64,000 bases of DNA from Pseudonocardia kujensis (GTDB lineage: Bacteria > Actinomycetota > Actinomycetes > Mycobacteriales > Pseudonocardiaceae), in contig NZ_JAJSOK010000005.1 in NCBI RefSeq assembly GCF_021283305.1, positions 1 through 64,000 of the forward strand, given 5' to 3'. Positions 51,894 to 60,072 of the stretch are shown here, piece by piece (within the stretch, counting starts at the first letter, position 1; each line of letters begins with the position of its first letter). Below the pieces are notes generated by a model. That model did no database searches and was not told the DNA's origin. It saw only the letters and a list, made by a program, of their open reading frames with translations. The translations under genes and the position numbers were made by a program.

Positions 51894-52703
51894 ATGGGCG
51901 TCACGCTCCGCGGCGTCAACCTGGGCTACATGGGCCTCGACATGTCGCTCCTGGTCAACAAGTCCGAACACGTCGGGACGCCCTACAACTGCCCGGCGAT
52001 CGCCTACATCATCGAGACTCCGCAGGGCCGGATCCTCTGGGAGACGGGCCTGTCCGCACGGTGCCCGGACGAGTGGCTCCCGGAGTGGAAGCAGGTCGTC
52101 GACCTCGGCGCCGTCACTCCGGAGGCCTGCCTCGAGATGCGGCTCGAGCAGCTGGGGCTCGGGCCGGACGACTTCCGTTACGTCGTCCAGGGACACCTGC
52201 ACACCGACCACGCGGGCGGCCTACGGCTGTTCGAGGATGCCGGCGCCGAGATCGTCGTGCACGAGGACGAGTACGCCCACGTCATGGGCCTGGACGAGGA
52301 CAAGGACTTCTTCGCCCGCGTGGACTGGGCCTTCCTCGGCGACAAGAAGCCCACGCTCATCTCGGGCCGCTCGATGGAGATCGCCGACGGCGTGCGCCTG
52401 CTCCACCTGCCCGGCCACACACCGGGACAGATGGCCCTGCAGCTGCAGCTCGAGACCACGGGCTCGGTCCTGCTCACGTCGGACGCCCTCTACCACCACG
52501 AGAACTACGTCGAGCCCACCGGCGAGCCGCAGATCTACTGGGACATCGACAAGTGGCGCACCTCGCTGGAGTCGCTCGGGCAGGTCGCCCGGGAGAACGA
52601 TTCCTGGCTGTTCCCCGGTCACGACGAGACCGGCATCCAGCACTTCGACGGGCGCAAGGAGCTGAAGGCGATCCGGTTCGACGAGGGCCACACGTACGCG
52701 TAG
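51894..52703 (+). CDS. MBL-fold metallohydrolase (AHL lactonase-like)
   Basis: 269 aa. Metal motif HLHTDHAGG (H101, H103, D105, H106), LPGHTPGQMALQL (third His), TSDALYHHENY (bridging Asp) and LFPGHDETG. The layout resembles AttM/AiiA-type N-acyl-homoserine lactonases, but lactone-opening steps in catabolism use the same fold. ATG preceded by GGGAGGAAGCG. First gene of the operon with two amidohydrolases and a Rieske protein, divergent from the AcoR-like regulator. Confidence 0.88.
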   Translation: MGVTLRGVNLGYMGLDMSLLVNKSEHVGTPYNCPAIAYIIETPQGRILWETGLSARCPDEWLPEWKQVVDLGAVTPEACLEMRLEQLGLGPDDFRYVVQGHLHTDHAGGLRLFEDAGAEIVVHEDEYAHVMGLDEDKDFFARVDWAFLGDKKPTLISGRSMEIADGVRLLHLPGHTPGQMALQLQLETTGSVLLTSDALYHHENYVEPTGEPQIYWDIDKWRTSLESLGQVARENDSWLFPGHDETGIQHFDGRKELKAIRFDEGHTYA

Positions 52704-52794
52704 CCCGTCGTCGGTCGGATCGGCAGAGGGCGGCACCGCGGACCGGAGGTGGTGCCCCCGGGCCCGGGTGAGGAGGTGCGGGACGGTGGGAACG

Positions 52795-53880
52795 ATGTCC
52801 GCGACGGCCGATGCCGTCGACTGCGACGTGCACAACGCCGTTCCGCGGCTCTCGGCCCTCTTCCCGTTCCTGCCGGACAGTTGGGTCGACTACTGCCGGG
52901 AGACGGGCGTCGAGGGCTTCGACCCGGCGTTCTACCCACCGGGAGCACCGCTGTCGGCGCGGCCGGGTAGCCGCGCCGGCGAAGGACCGCCCGGGTCGGA
53001 CCCGGACGTCGTGCGGGCCCACGTCCTCGACGGCGCCGGTGCCCGGTACGCCATCCTGAACTGCCTCTACGCGGTGCAGGCGCTGCACAACCCGGACTGG
53101 GCGGCGAGCATGGCCCGCGCCCTCAACGACTGGCAGGCGGCGACCTGGCTGGCCGCCGACACCCGCTTCCGTGCCTCGATCGTCGTCTCGACGCGCGATC
53201 CGCACGCGGCCGCCCAGGAGATCGAGCGGCGGGCAGGACGCGGCTTCGTGCAGGTCCTGCTCCCGGCGTCGGCCCCGGCTCCGCTCGGACAGCGGTCCTA
53301 CTGGCCGATCTACGCGGCAGCCGAGGCGGCAGACGTACCAGTGGCGCTACATCCGGGGGTGGGCGGCGCGAACCCCCTGTCCCCGGTGGGATGGCCGTCG
53401 CACTACATCGAGGACTACGCCTGCGCAGCGCTCACGCTGCAGTCCCAGATCACCAGCATGGTGGCCGAAGGCGTGTTCGCCGCACACCCGGGACTGCAGG
53501 TGGTGCTCCTGGAGAGCGGGGTCACCTGGCTGCCCTCATTGATGTGGCGCTTCGACAAGAACTGGAAGGCCCTGCGCCGCGAGGTGCCCTGGGTCGAACG
53601 GCCTCCCTCCCACGTGATCCGCGAGCACGTGCTGCTCAGTACCACCCCGTTCGACGCGCCGCCCGCCATCGACCGGGCGTGGGTGGACCGGTTCCTCACC
53701 CAGCTCGGCTCGGTCCGGATGCTCCTGCACGCCGGCGACTACCCGCACTGGCACCACGGTGACGCGCCCACCGCGCTGCTCGAGCAGCTCTCGCCCGCCG
53801 AGCGCGAGCTCGTGCTGCACGGCAACGCCGCCCGGGTCTACCGACTACCCGAGGAGATCGGATGCGCACGGGGGCACTGA
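52795..53880 (+). CDS. Amidohydrolase-2 family protein (A)
   Basis: 361 aa of PF04909 (ACMS decarboxylase-like TIM barrels). Begins AVDCDVHNAVPRLSALFPFL with the DxH-type metal motif; VPVALHPGVGG supplies the central His and LLHAGDYPHWHHGDAP the C-terminal Asp. Such enzymes hydrolyse or decarboxylate aromatic-derived acids. The ATG at 52795 was chosen over an upstream GTG at 52768. It overlaps the second amidohydrolase by 19 bp. Confidence 0.86.
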   Translation: MSATADAVDCDVHNAVPRLSALFPFLPDSWVDYCRETGVEGFDPAFYPPGAPLSARPGSRAGEGPPGSDPDVVRAHVLDGAGARYAILNCLYAVQALHNPDWAASMARALNDWQAATWLAADTRFRASIVVSTRDPHAAAQEIERRAGRGFVQVLLPASAPAPLGQRSYWPIYAAAEAADVPVALHPGVGGANPLSPVGWPSHYIEDYACAALTLQSQITSMVAEGVFAAHPGLQVVLLESGVTWLPSLMWRFDKNWKALRREVPWVERPPSHVIREHVLLSTTPFDAPPAIDRAWVDRFLTQLGSVRMLLHAGDYPHWHHGDAPTALLEQLSPAERELVLHGNAARVYRLPEEIGCARGH

Positions 53881-54929
53881 TCGACTGCGATGTGCACAAC
53901 GCGGTCTCGTCCGACGCCGAGCTGCAGCCCTACCTCTCGACGCGTTGGCGACGGCACATGGAGCTCATCGGCTCCCGGACGTTCTCGCCCTTCACCAAGG
54001 GCTACGCCTACCCCAAGGCGGCACGATTCGCCAGCAGGCGCGACGCATGGCCCCCGACCGGCGGCCTGCCCGGCTCGGACCTGGAGTTCATGAAGGAGCA
54101 GCTGCTCGACGCCTATCCCGTGAAACACGCAGTGCTCAACTGCCTCTACCGCGCCCCGGAACAGCGCCACGACGCCTACGGGGCCGCACTCGCCACCGCG
54201 GTGAACAACTGGCAGGTCGACCAATGGCTCGAGCGCGACGACCGGCTGCGCGCCTCCATCACGGTGCCGTTCGAGTTCCCCGACCTGGCCGCCGCGGAGA
54301 TCGACCGCGCCACGACGTGCCCCGGGTTCGTGCAGGTACTGCTCTACCCGCGGACCGCCGCGCCGCTGGGCAGACGCGAGTACTGGCCGATCTACGAGGC
54401 GGCCTGCCGCGCAGGGCTACCGATCGGCATCCACGCCGCCTCAACCACCCCGGGGCCCATCACCGCGACCGGCTGGCCGTCGTACTACATCGAGGACCAC
54501 ACCGGGCTCGCCGTCGCCTTCCAGGCCCAGGTCATCAGCCTGATCTTCAACGGCGTGTTCGACCGGTTCCCCGAGCTCCGCGTCGTGCTGCTGGAAGGGG
54601 GCTTCGCCTGGGTGCCCGCCCTCGCGCACCGGCTCGACGCGCTGCACGCCCGGCTCGGCGAGGAGGTGCCCGATCTGCGGTACCCGCCGTCGCACTACCT
54701 GCGCTCGCACATCCGGATCACCACGCAGCCCATGGAGGAACCCGAGCGGCCCGGTGATCTGGTGCCGCTGATCCGCGAGGTCGGCGCCGACCTGCTGATG
54801 TTCTCGACCGACTATCCGCACTGGGACTTCGACAACCCGCATCGCGCCTTCCGCACCCGCGTGCCGGCCACCCTGCACAGGCAGATCATGCACGACAACG
54901 CCTGCGCGACCTACCGGCTGGCCGCATGA
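53862..54929 (+). CDS. Amidohydrolase-2 family protein (B)
   Basis: 355 aa, homologous to the preceding gene: ALIDCDVHNAVSSDAELQPY, GWPSYYIEDHTGLAVAFQAQ, LIFNGVFDRFPELRVVLLEG and LMFSTDYPHWDFDNPH. In tandem with copy A, it may form a hetero-oligomer or catalyse successive steps. Ends in an ATGA overlap with the Rieske gene, which fits a multi-component enzyme. Confidence 0.87.
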   Translation: MRTGALIDCDVHNAVSSDAELQPYLSTRWRRHMELIGSRTFSPFTKGYAYPKAARFASRRDAWPPTGGLPGSDLEFMKEQLLDAYPVKHAVLNCLYRAPEQRHDAYGAALATAVNNWQVDQWLERDDRLRASITVPFEFPDLAAAEIDRATTCPGFVQVLLYPRTAAPLGRREYWPIYEAACRAGLPIGIHAASTTPGPITATGWPSYYIEDHTGLAVAFQAQVISLIFNGVFDRFPELRVVLLEGGFAWVPALAHRLDALHARLGEEVPDLRYPPSHYLRSHIRITTQPMEEPERPGDLVPLIREVGADLLMFSTDYPHWDFDNPHRAFRTRVPATLHRQIMHDNACATYRLAA

Positions 54930-55291
54930 CCGGCTCGAACAGGCACGTCGTCGTGGCGGCCGCCGACGAGATCCCGCCGGGCGGGCGCAAGATCGTCCAC
55001 ATCGACGGACGCTCCGTCGGCGTGTTCAATCTGGGCGACCGCTACGTCGCGCTCCGCAACACGTGCCCGCACGAAGGCGCGCCATTGTGCGAGGGCGCCC
55101 TGTCCGGGGCGCTGACCTCACCGAGACCTGGCGAATACCACTACGAGCGGCGCGGCGAAATTCTCCGCTGCCCCTGGCACCAGTGGGAGTTCGACCTGCG
55201 CACCGGTCGGTCGTGGGTGGACCCGGAGAGGCTCCGGGTGCGCAGCTACTCGGTGACCTGCGAGAACGACCACGTCGTCCTCCACCTGTGA
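54926..55291 (+). CDS. Rieske 2Fe-2S ferredoxin-like protein
   Basis: 121 aa. Cluster ligands C47 and H49 (TCPHEGAPL) and C82 and H85 (RCPWHQWEF). Size fits a stand-alone Rieske ferredoxin that passes electrons to an oxygenase. No Rieske oxygenase alpha subunit is in the window, so the partner is elsewhere or one of the adjacent hydrolases is unconventional. Translationally coupled to amidohydrolase B. Confidence 0.9.
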   Translation: MTGSNRHVVVAAADEIPPGGRKIVHIDGRSVGVFNLGDRYVALRNTCPHEGAPLCEGALSGALTSPRPGEYHYERRGEILRCPWHQWEFDLRTGRSWVDPERLRVRSYSVTCENDHVVLHL

Positions 55292-55515
55292 CGCCCACGG
55301 ACCGCCGACCAGAGGCCCTCCCCCGTTCGGCGCAGTGCTCGCGCTTCCCCCACGGCGTCGTTGCGCGGCTGGGCGACGTAGCGCCACGTTTGATCCTCAG
55401 GTGATCTTGGGCGTGCCATTACTCAGGTCAATACTGAGCGGACGACGGGAATCGAACCCGATCGCGCACGAGCGCAGCGACGCCTGCACCGCCCAGCGCA
55501 ACGGGCGCCGCGCGC

Positions 55516-55657
55516 GTCCTGACCAGCGCGGTCGGAGATCTGGAGCTGCGGATCGGACAAGCAGCGGACCGGCTCGTTCTTCCCGAGCCTGCTGGAGAGG
55601 CGCCGGAGGCTCGACCAGGCCCTGTTCGCGGTGGTGATGGAGGCCTACCTGCAGTAG
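55516..55657 (+). mobile_element. IS256-family transposase fragment
   Basis: VLTSAVGDLELRI, then after a frame change TGSFFPSLLERRRRLDQALF and AVVMEAYLQ, then a stop. This is the conserved N-terminal third of IS256-type (Mutator) transposases. Nothing else of the element is visible. The surrounding 55,292-55,757 holds no other gene. Confidence 0.7.
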
Positions 55658-55757
55658 CGCCCGGCGAACTCGTCCCGGCACCATCGGCGACAAGCTGACC
55701 GCCGCAGGCGAGCTACACCACGCCACGGGGCGTCATCCTCAGCTCGGACCCCGGCCA

Positions 55758-56174
55758 TCACTCCGACGGCTCGAGCAGCGCGAGCAGGATCCGCTGCAGC
55801 TCCATCCGGTCCCGCGCCGGGATCCTGCTCAGCCGGCGGTCGAACTCCCGAGCGAGCGCGGCGAGCGCGCGGTCCCGAGCCGCCTCACCCTCGGCGGTCA
55901 GGACCAGGCGGTGACGCCGCAGGTCGGCGTCATCGATCTCCCGGCGCATGAACCCCTTGGCGACCAGGCTGCGCACGTAGCCCGTCACGCTCGCCTTCGG
56001 GATGATCAACTTCGCCGCCAGCTCCGCCGGGTACGGCGACGCGGCCACCTCCGCCAGAACGAAGAACTCCTTCGCCTCCAGCCCCAGCTCTGCCAGGTCC
56101 CCGACACACCCGTCCAGCACAACCGTCAAAAGCCGATGGTTCAGGGTCCACAGCTGCGCGGCGTCGACCGACAC
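55758..56174 (-). CDS. MarR-family transcriptional regulator
   Basis: 138 aa from the GTG at 56174, preceded by GGGGAGGGG. Winged helix with FFVLAEVAASPYPAELAAKL, then IPKASVTGYVRSLVAKGFMR (recognition helix) and DADLRRHRLVLTAEGEAARD (wing). MarR proteins bind perfect palindromes and are released by phenolic ligands. A perfect inverted repeat lies 17 bp upstream, shared with the divergent hydrolase gene. Confidence 0.88.
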   Translation of the reverse strand: MSVDAAQLWTLNHRLLTVVLDGCVGDLAELGLEAKEFFVLAEVAASPYPAELAAKLIIPKASVTGYVRSLVAKGFMRREIDDADLRRHRLVLTAEGEAARDRALAALAREFDRRLSRIPARDRMELQRILLALLEPSE

Positions 56175-56190
56175 GACCCCTCCCCAAAGC

Positions 56191-56222
56191 AGTACGATCT
56201 CGTATATGTTCGAGATCGTACT
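56191..56222. promoter_or_regulatory. MarR operator: perfect 12-bp inverted repeat
   Basis: AGTACGATCTCG (56191-56202) and CGAGATCGTACT (56211-56222) are exact reverse complements with an 8-bp AT-rich spacer. A further half-site GATCTCGA lies at 56229. It sits between divergent start codons and probably overlaps both promoters. Confidence 0.8.
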
Positions 56223-56273
56223 AGCACTGATCTCGACTCGCCCGAAGTCGAACAGATCCCGGACGGGGACGCC

Positions 56274-57185
56274 ATGTCGCTCCAGCACCTCACGATCCCG
56301 CGCGGGCCGATCGAACTCGCGGCCGACCTCCACGTGCCCGCCGACCCCACCACCCCCGGACCCGCCGTGGTGCTCTCCACCCCCGGCAGCAGCGTCAAGG
56401 AACAGATCGGAGCCAACTACGCCTCCCGCCTCGCCGCCCACGGGATCGTCGCACTCGTGTTCGACCCCGCCCACCAGGGTCGCAGCGGCGGCGAACCACG
56501 AGACCTCGAAGACCCCTACCGCCGCGGCGAGGACATCAGCTACGCCATCGATACCCTCGCCACGGTCCCCGGCATCGACCCCGACCGCATCGGCGTCCTC
56601 GGCATCTGCGCCGGCGGCGGCTACGCGGTGCACACCGCCCGCACCGACCACCGCATCAAAGCCGTCGGGGTCGTCGTGCCCAGCAACATCGGCACCTCGT
56701 TCCGCAGCTTCCAACCCGACGGGCCCGCCGCTGCCCTCGACGCCCTGGCCGCCGCACGCCTCGCGGAGAACCGCACCGGAGAGCTCGGCCGCGAGAGGTG
56801 GCTCCCCGACACCCCCGCGGAGGCCGACGACCTCGGCGTGACCGACGTCGATACCATGAAGGCGATTCGCTACTACCGCACCGAACGCGGGAAGAGCGAG
56901 TACTCGACCAACCGCCGGCTCTCGCGCAGCGACTCCCTCATCCTCGGTTACGACGCCTTCCACCTGGTCGAGGAGCTCCTGACCCAGCCACTGCAGGTCG
57001 TCCTCGCCGGCCGCAAAGGCACCACCGGCTCCTACGAGGCGGGCATGCAGCTCTGGAAGAGGGCCCCCAACCCGGTCGACCTCATGGTCGTCGAGCGTGC
57101 CGGCCACTACGAGATGTACGACGAACCGGAATACGTCGACGCCGCCGTCGACCGCCTCGCCGACTTCTACACCAACCACCTCTAG
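56274..57185 (+). CDS. Alpha/beta hydrolase with cysteine nucleophile (DLH-like)
   Basis: 303 aa. The nucleophile elbow reads GVLGICAGGGYAV with Cys112 in place of Ser, as in dienelactone hydrolases. LSTPGSSVKEQIGANYASRL carries the oxyanion region and ERAGHYEMYDEPEYV the catalytic His. The ATG at 56274 has GGGGA upstream. Divergent from marR with a shared operator, so it is probably the regulated enzyme of a small detoxification or lactone-opening unit. The exact substrate is unknown. Confidence 0.85.
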   Translation: MSLQHLTIPRGPIELAADLHVPADPTTPGPAVVLSTPGSSVKEQIGANYASRLAAHGIVALVFDPAHQGRSGGEPRDLEDPYRRGEDISYAIDTLATVPGIDPDRIGVLGICAGGGYAVHTARTDHRIKAVGVVVPSNIGTSFRSFQPDGPAAALDALAAARLAENRTGELGRERWLPDTPAEADDLGVTDVDTMKAIRYYRTERGKSEYSTNRRLSRSDSLILGYDAFHLVEELLTQPLQVVLAGRKGTTGSYEAGMQLWKRAPNPVDLMVVERAGHYEMYDEPEYVDAAVDRLADFYTNHL

Positions 57186-57422
57186 ATCCAGCGCGCGGCA
57201 GCCCCTTCACAGGCCACCTACCAGCGACAACTCTGGCGCGAGAACTCTCTCGAGCCCCTTCGGAAGCGACGAGTGCGACTCCAGGACATGCTGCTGCGGG
57301 GCACTGGAGGTTCCCATCGAGGGGTCGTCGGGCTGGCCGAGGCGGCCTGCGAGAACCCTGGCCTGGTCGAACCCTTCGGACGATCGGGTGCCCATCTCCC
57401 GAGGGGAAACTCCACCTCTCGA

Positions 57423-58511
57423 TCAGCATCGGTAGCGCTCGACGGCGGCGTCGTGCCACTCGACACCGCTCCCTGGCCGCTCCGACGGCATCATCGCACC
57501 GTCCACGACGCACACCGGATCGCGCAGCACGCCCGACGCGACGTCGAGGTACTCCAGCAGGAACGCCCCCGGCGTCACGGCGAGCAGCGCGGCGCTGACC
57601 TCCGGCCACAGATGGCTCGACACCGGTAGCCCGGCTGCATACGCCACGGGTGCCGCCCGCAACCAGCCGGTGACCCCGCCGATGCGCGCGACATCGAGCA
57701 TCGCATGGTCGCCCGCGCCCGCCGTGATGCTCGCAGTCATCTCGTCGACGCCCCACCAGCTCTCGCCGAGCTGGATCGGGGTCGACACCGCCGCCCGAAT
57801 GCGTGCGTGTCCGGCAGCGTCGTCGGCCCGAGTGGGTTCCTCGACCCAGAGCAGGTTCTCCTCGGACAACGCCCGGATCCGCCGGATCGCCTCCGGCACC
57901 GGCAACGTCTGGTTGTAGTCGATGGACAGGTCGGCCACGGGGCCGACCGCGTCGCGCAGGGCCCGCAGGACCTCCCGGTCGCGGCTGAGATCACCCGCAC
58001 CGACCTTGACCTTGTAGGCCGTGAATCCCAGACCGGCAAGGTGCGCAGCCTCGGCGCGCACGGCGTCAGGGGCCATCGAGCGCAGGCTGCCGTAGGCGCG
58101 GATCGGACGTGCCTCGCCGCCGAGCAGCCGCACGAGGGGCAGCTCGGCCCGCCGGGCCACTGCGTCCCAGCACGCCATGTCGATCCCGGAGATCGCCATG
58201 GTCGGCAGGCCTTGCGGGCGGAGTAGCCGCAGCCGTCCACGCAGGTCGGCCTCGACCGTCGCAGGCGCGGCCGACGTCCCGACGACCGCCGCGCCGAGCT
58301 CCTCGACCAGGCTCGTCAGCGCCGGGAGGACCGAGGGCGTGTAGCAGAACAGATACGCGTGCCCGACGATCCCGTCCGAGGTGGTGACGTCGATGAGCAC
58401 GAGCGGCGCCACCGGCACCTCCCCCGCGGCGGTCTGCACCGGCGGGTCCAGCGGTGCGAGCACCGGCCGCGCCGTGACAGCGCCGACGGTGGGCGAAGCA
58501 GCAGTGGCCAC
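57423..58511 (-). CDS. Enolase-superfamily enzyme (mandelate racemase/muconate lactonizing), copy 2
   Basis: 362 aa from GTG 58511 (weak ribosome site; the family usually starts just before RPVLAPL, which supports it). Barrel motifs: KxK in YKVKVGAGD, metal ligands in LSIDYNQT, WVEEPTRADD and LGESWWGVDE, and the base His in VSSHLWPEVS. The KxK plus His-xxx-Glu combination is the classical mandelate racemase set, unlike the KxR of copy 1. No operon partner: the neighbours on both sides are intergenic, so it stands alone. Confidence 0.87.
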   Translation of the reverse strand: MATAASPTVGAVTARPVLAPLDPPVQTAAGEVPVAPLVLIDVTTSDGIVGHAYLFCYTPSVLPALTSLVEELGAAVVGTSAAPATVEADLRGRLRLLRPQGLPTMAISGIDMACWDAVARRAELPLVRLLGGEARPIRAYGSLRSMAPDAVRAEAAHLAGLGFTAYKVKVGAGDLSRDREVLRALRDAVGPVADLSIDYNQTLPVPEAIRRIRALSEENLLWVEEPTRADDAAGHARIRAAVSTPIQLGESWWGVDEMTASITAGAGDHAMLDVARIGGVTGWLRAAPVAYAAGLPVSSHLWPEVSAALLAVTPGAFLLEYLDVASGVLRDPVCVVDGAMMPSERPGSGVEWHDAAVERYRC

Positions 58512-58534
58512 CGGTAGGACGCTACCGGCCAGGA

Positions 58535-58732
58535 CCGCGTCCGGGAGTCGGCCCGCCGACCCGCGAAGTACGCCGCCGACGCCGCCCCCGCGGCCACCCC
58601 GATCGACCCCACCTTCGACGAGCACCTCCGTGCGTCGAGGCCGACGTGCTCTCCCTCCCCGTCGACCCGGGGTCGCCGACAGGGGCCCGCGCCCGCCTCC
58701 GCCGCGTCCTCGCCGACCTCGACCGCGCCTGA
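58535..58732 (+). pseudogene. Unassigned C-terminal gene fragment
   Basis: RVRESARRPAKYAADAAPAA, then TPIDPTFDEHLRA, a frameshift near 58635, and EADVLSLPVDPGSPTGARAR ending LADLDRA-stop. Reads as the C-terminal 65 residues of a real protein, without a start. No family recognised. The rest of 58,512-58,930 shows no gene. Confidence 0.3.
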
Positions 58733-58930
58733 CGACCCCGATACCTCTCCGCCCGGACCCCGTCGGCCCCGCCCAGCCGTAGCCGGACGGCTCTTGATCC
58801 GACGGCCCGCCGCGCATATCGGTGGTCGTGGACACCTCCCTCGGACAGCCGCTCGACACTTCGTCCACTCGTGCAGCATGAAGGCGACCTGCGCGTGCCC
58901 CGCCGCCAGGTTGAGCACGCGCAGGTCGTG

Positions 58931-59212
58931 TCAGTCGGCCAGAGGGCCGACGACCGGCGTCCAGGGCCAGGAGTGGGACTCGACGATCACGCCGTTGACG
59001 CTGAACGGGTCCTCGCCGATCCGCTCGGCCAGTTCGGTTTCGTCGGCTACGTCGTAGACGAGCAGACCGCCCGAGCCGTCGCGGAACGGGCCGGCCTGCC
59101 GCACGACGCCCTGTTTCACCATGTCCTGCAGGTAGTCCCGATGCAGCGGACGAATTTCGTCGAGCAGGCGGGTGTCGTCGGTGTAGCGCCAGACCACCGC
59201 GAACAGCGCCAT
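58931..59212 (-). CDS. YciI-like protein
   Basis: 93 aa. Reads ALFAVVWRYTDDTRLLDEIR, then HRDYLQDMVKQGVVRQAGPF, DGSGGLLVYDVADETELAER and DPFSVNGVIVESHSWPW. The ferredoxin-like YciI family with a conserved His (PLHRDYL) and Asp (EDPF). Often an accessory or small dehalogenase/hydrolase-like protein in aromatic catabolism. Start overlaps the MhpC-like stop (ATGA). Confidence 0.85.
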   Translation of the reverse strand: MALFAVVWRYTDDTRLLDEIRPLHRDYLQDMVKQGVVRQAGPFRDGSGGLLVYDVADETELAERIGEDPFSVNGVIVESHSWPWTPVVGPLAD

Positions 59213-60072
59213 CAGGGCTTCCCGCCGGTCAGGAACTCCAGCGCGAGGGCGTTGAAGGTCTCGGATTGCTCCCACTGCGGCCAGTGCCCGGCGTCCTTGA
59301 TCACCTCGAACCGCGCGTCGGGCATCTTGGCCGCCATGCTCATCCCGGCTGCGGCGGGACCGGACGGGTCATCGCTGGTCCAGACGACGAGCGCCGGGCC
59401 GGTCACCGCGGCGAGCTCGGCGTCGGTGACCAGGTTGCGTGCACGGATCACCGGGTCCTGCAAACACAGGATGTGGCGCATGGACTCGGCGAAGCCGGGA
59501 CGGGCGTAGATGGCGCGCCGGATGTCGACGAGCTCGTCGGTGACCGAGGACGGGTCCGCCATCAGCCACTCCAGCCGGGCCCGGATCCGCTCCTCGGTCG
59601 GGTCGTCCGCGGCGGCCTGGGAAAGGCTGCGGATCCGCTCCATGACCTCGGGGGTGGCCATGGTGCCGCCCGGGGTGTTGAGCACGACCTTTCCCACCCG
59701 CTCGGGGTGCGCGGCCGCGTACTTGAGCGCCACCCAGCCGCCGAGCGACTCGCCGGACAGATTCGTGCGGTCGACCCCGAGCGCGTCGAACAGTCCGTCG
59801 AGGTGCGCGACGTAGTCGGGCAGCTCGAGGTCTCGGGTGGTGTGGGTGGTGTGGCCGTGGCCCGGGTACTCGTAGGCGATCACGCGGAAGCGCTCCGCGA
59901 GCGGCCCGATGTTGTGGGCATACGCCTCGAGGTGCCCGCCGGTGCCGTGCATGAGCACCAGCGGTTCACCTTCGCCCGCCTCCAGCACTCGGGTCCGCCA
60001 CTCCCCGACCTGCACATACCTGATGCTGAGCTCGAGACCCGCGAGCGCGGACCACACCGAGGGGCGGCTCAC
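59212..60072 (-). CDS. Alpha/beta hydrolase, meta-cleavage-product type (MhpC-like)
   Basis: 286 aa. Oxyanion HGTGGHLEAY, nucleophile S109 in NLSGESLGGWVALKYAA, Asp in VVWTSDDPSG, His in IKDAGHWPQWEQ. The layout matches C-C hydrolases of meta-cleavage pathways (MhpC/BphD). Next to an MhpB-type dioxygenase the probable substrate is the ring-fission product. GTG start overlapping the isochorismatase-like stop (GTGA). Confidence 0.85.
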   Translation of the reverse strand: MSRPSVWSALAGLELSIRYVQVGEWRTRVLEAGEGEPLVLMHGTGGHLEAYAHNIGPLAERFRVIAYEYPGHGHTTHTTRDLELPDYVAHLDGLFDALGVDRTNLSGESLGGWVALKYAAAHPERVGKVVLNTPGGTMATPEVMERIRSLSQAAADDPTEERIRARLEWLMADPSSVTDELVDIRRAIYARPGFAESMRHILCLQDPVIRARNLVTDAELAAVTGPALVVWTSDDPSGPAAAGMSMAAKMPDARFEVIKDAGHWPQWEQSETFNALALEFLTGGKP

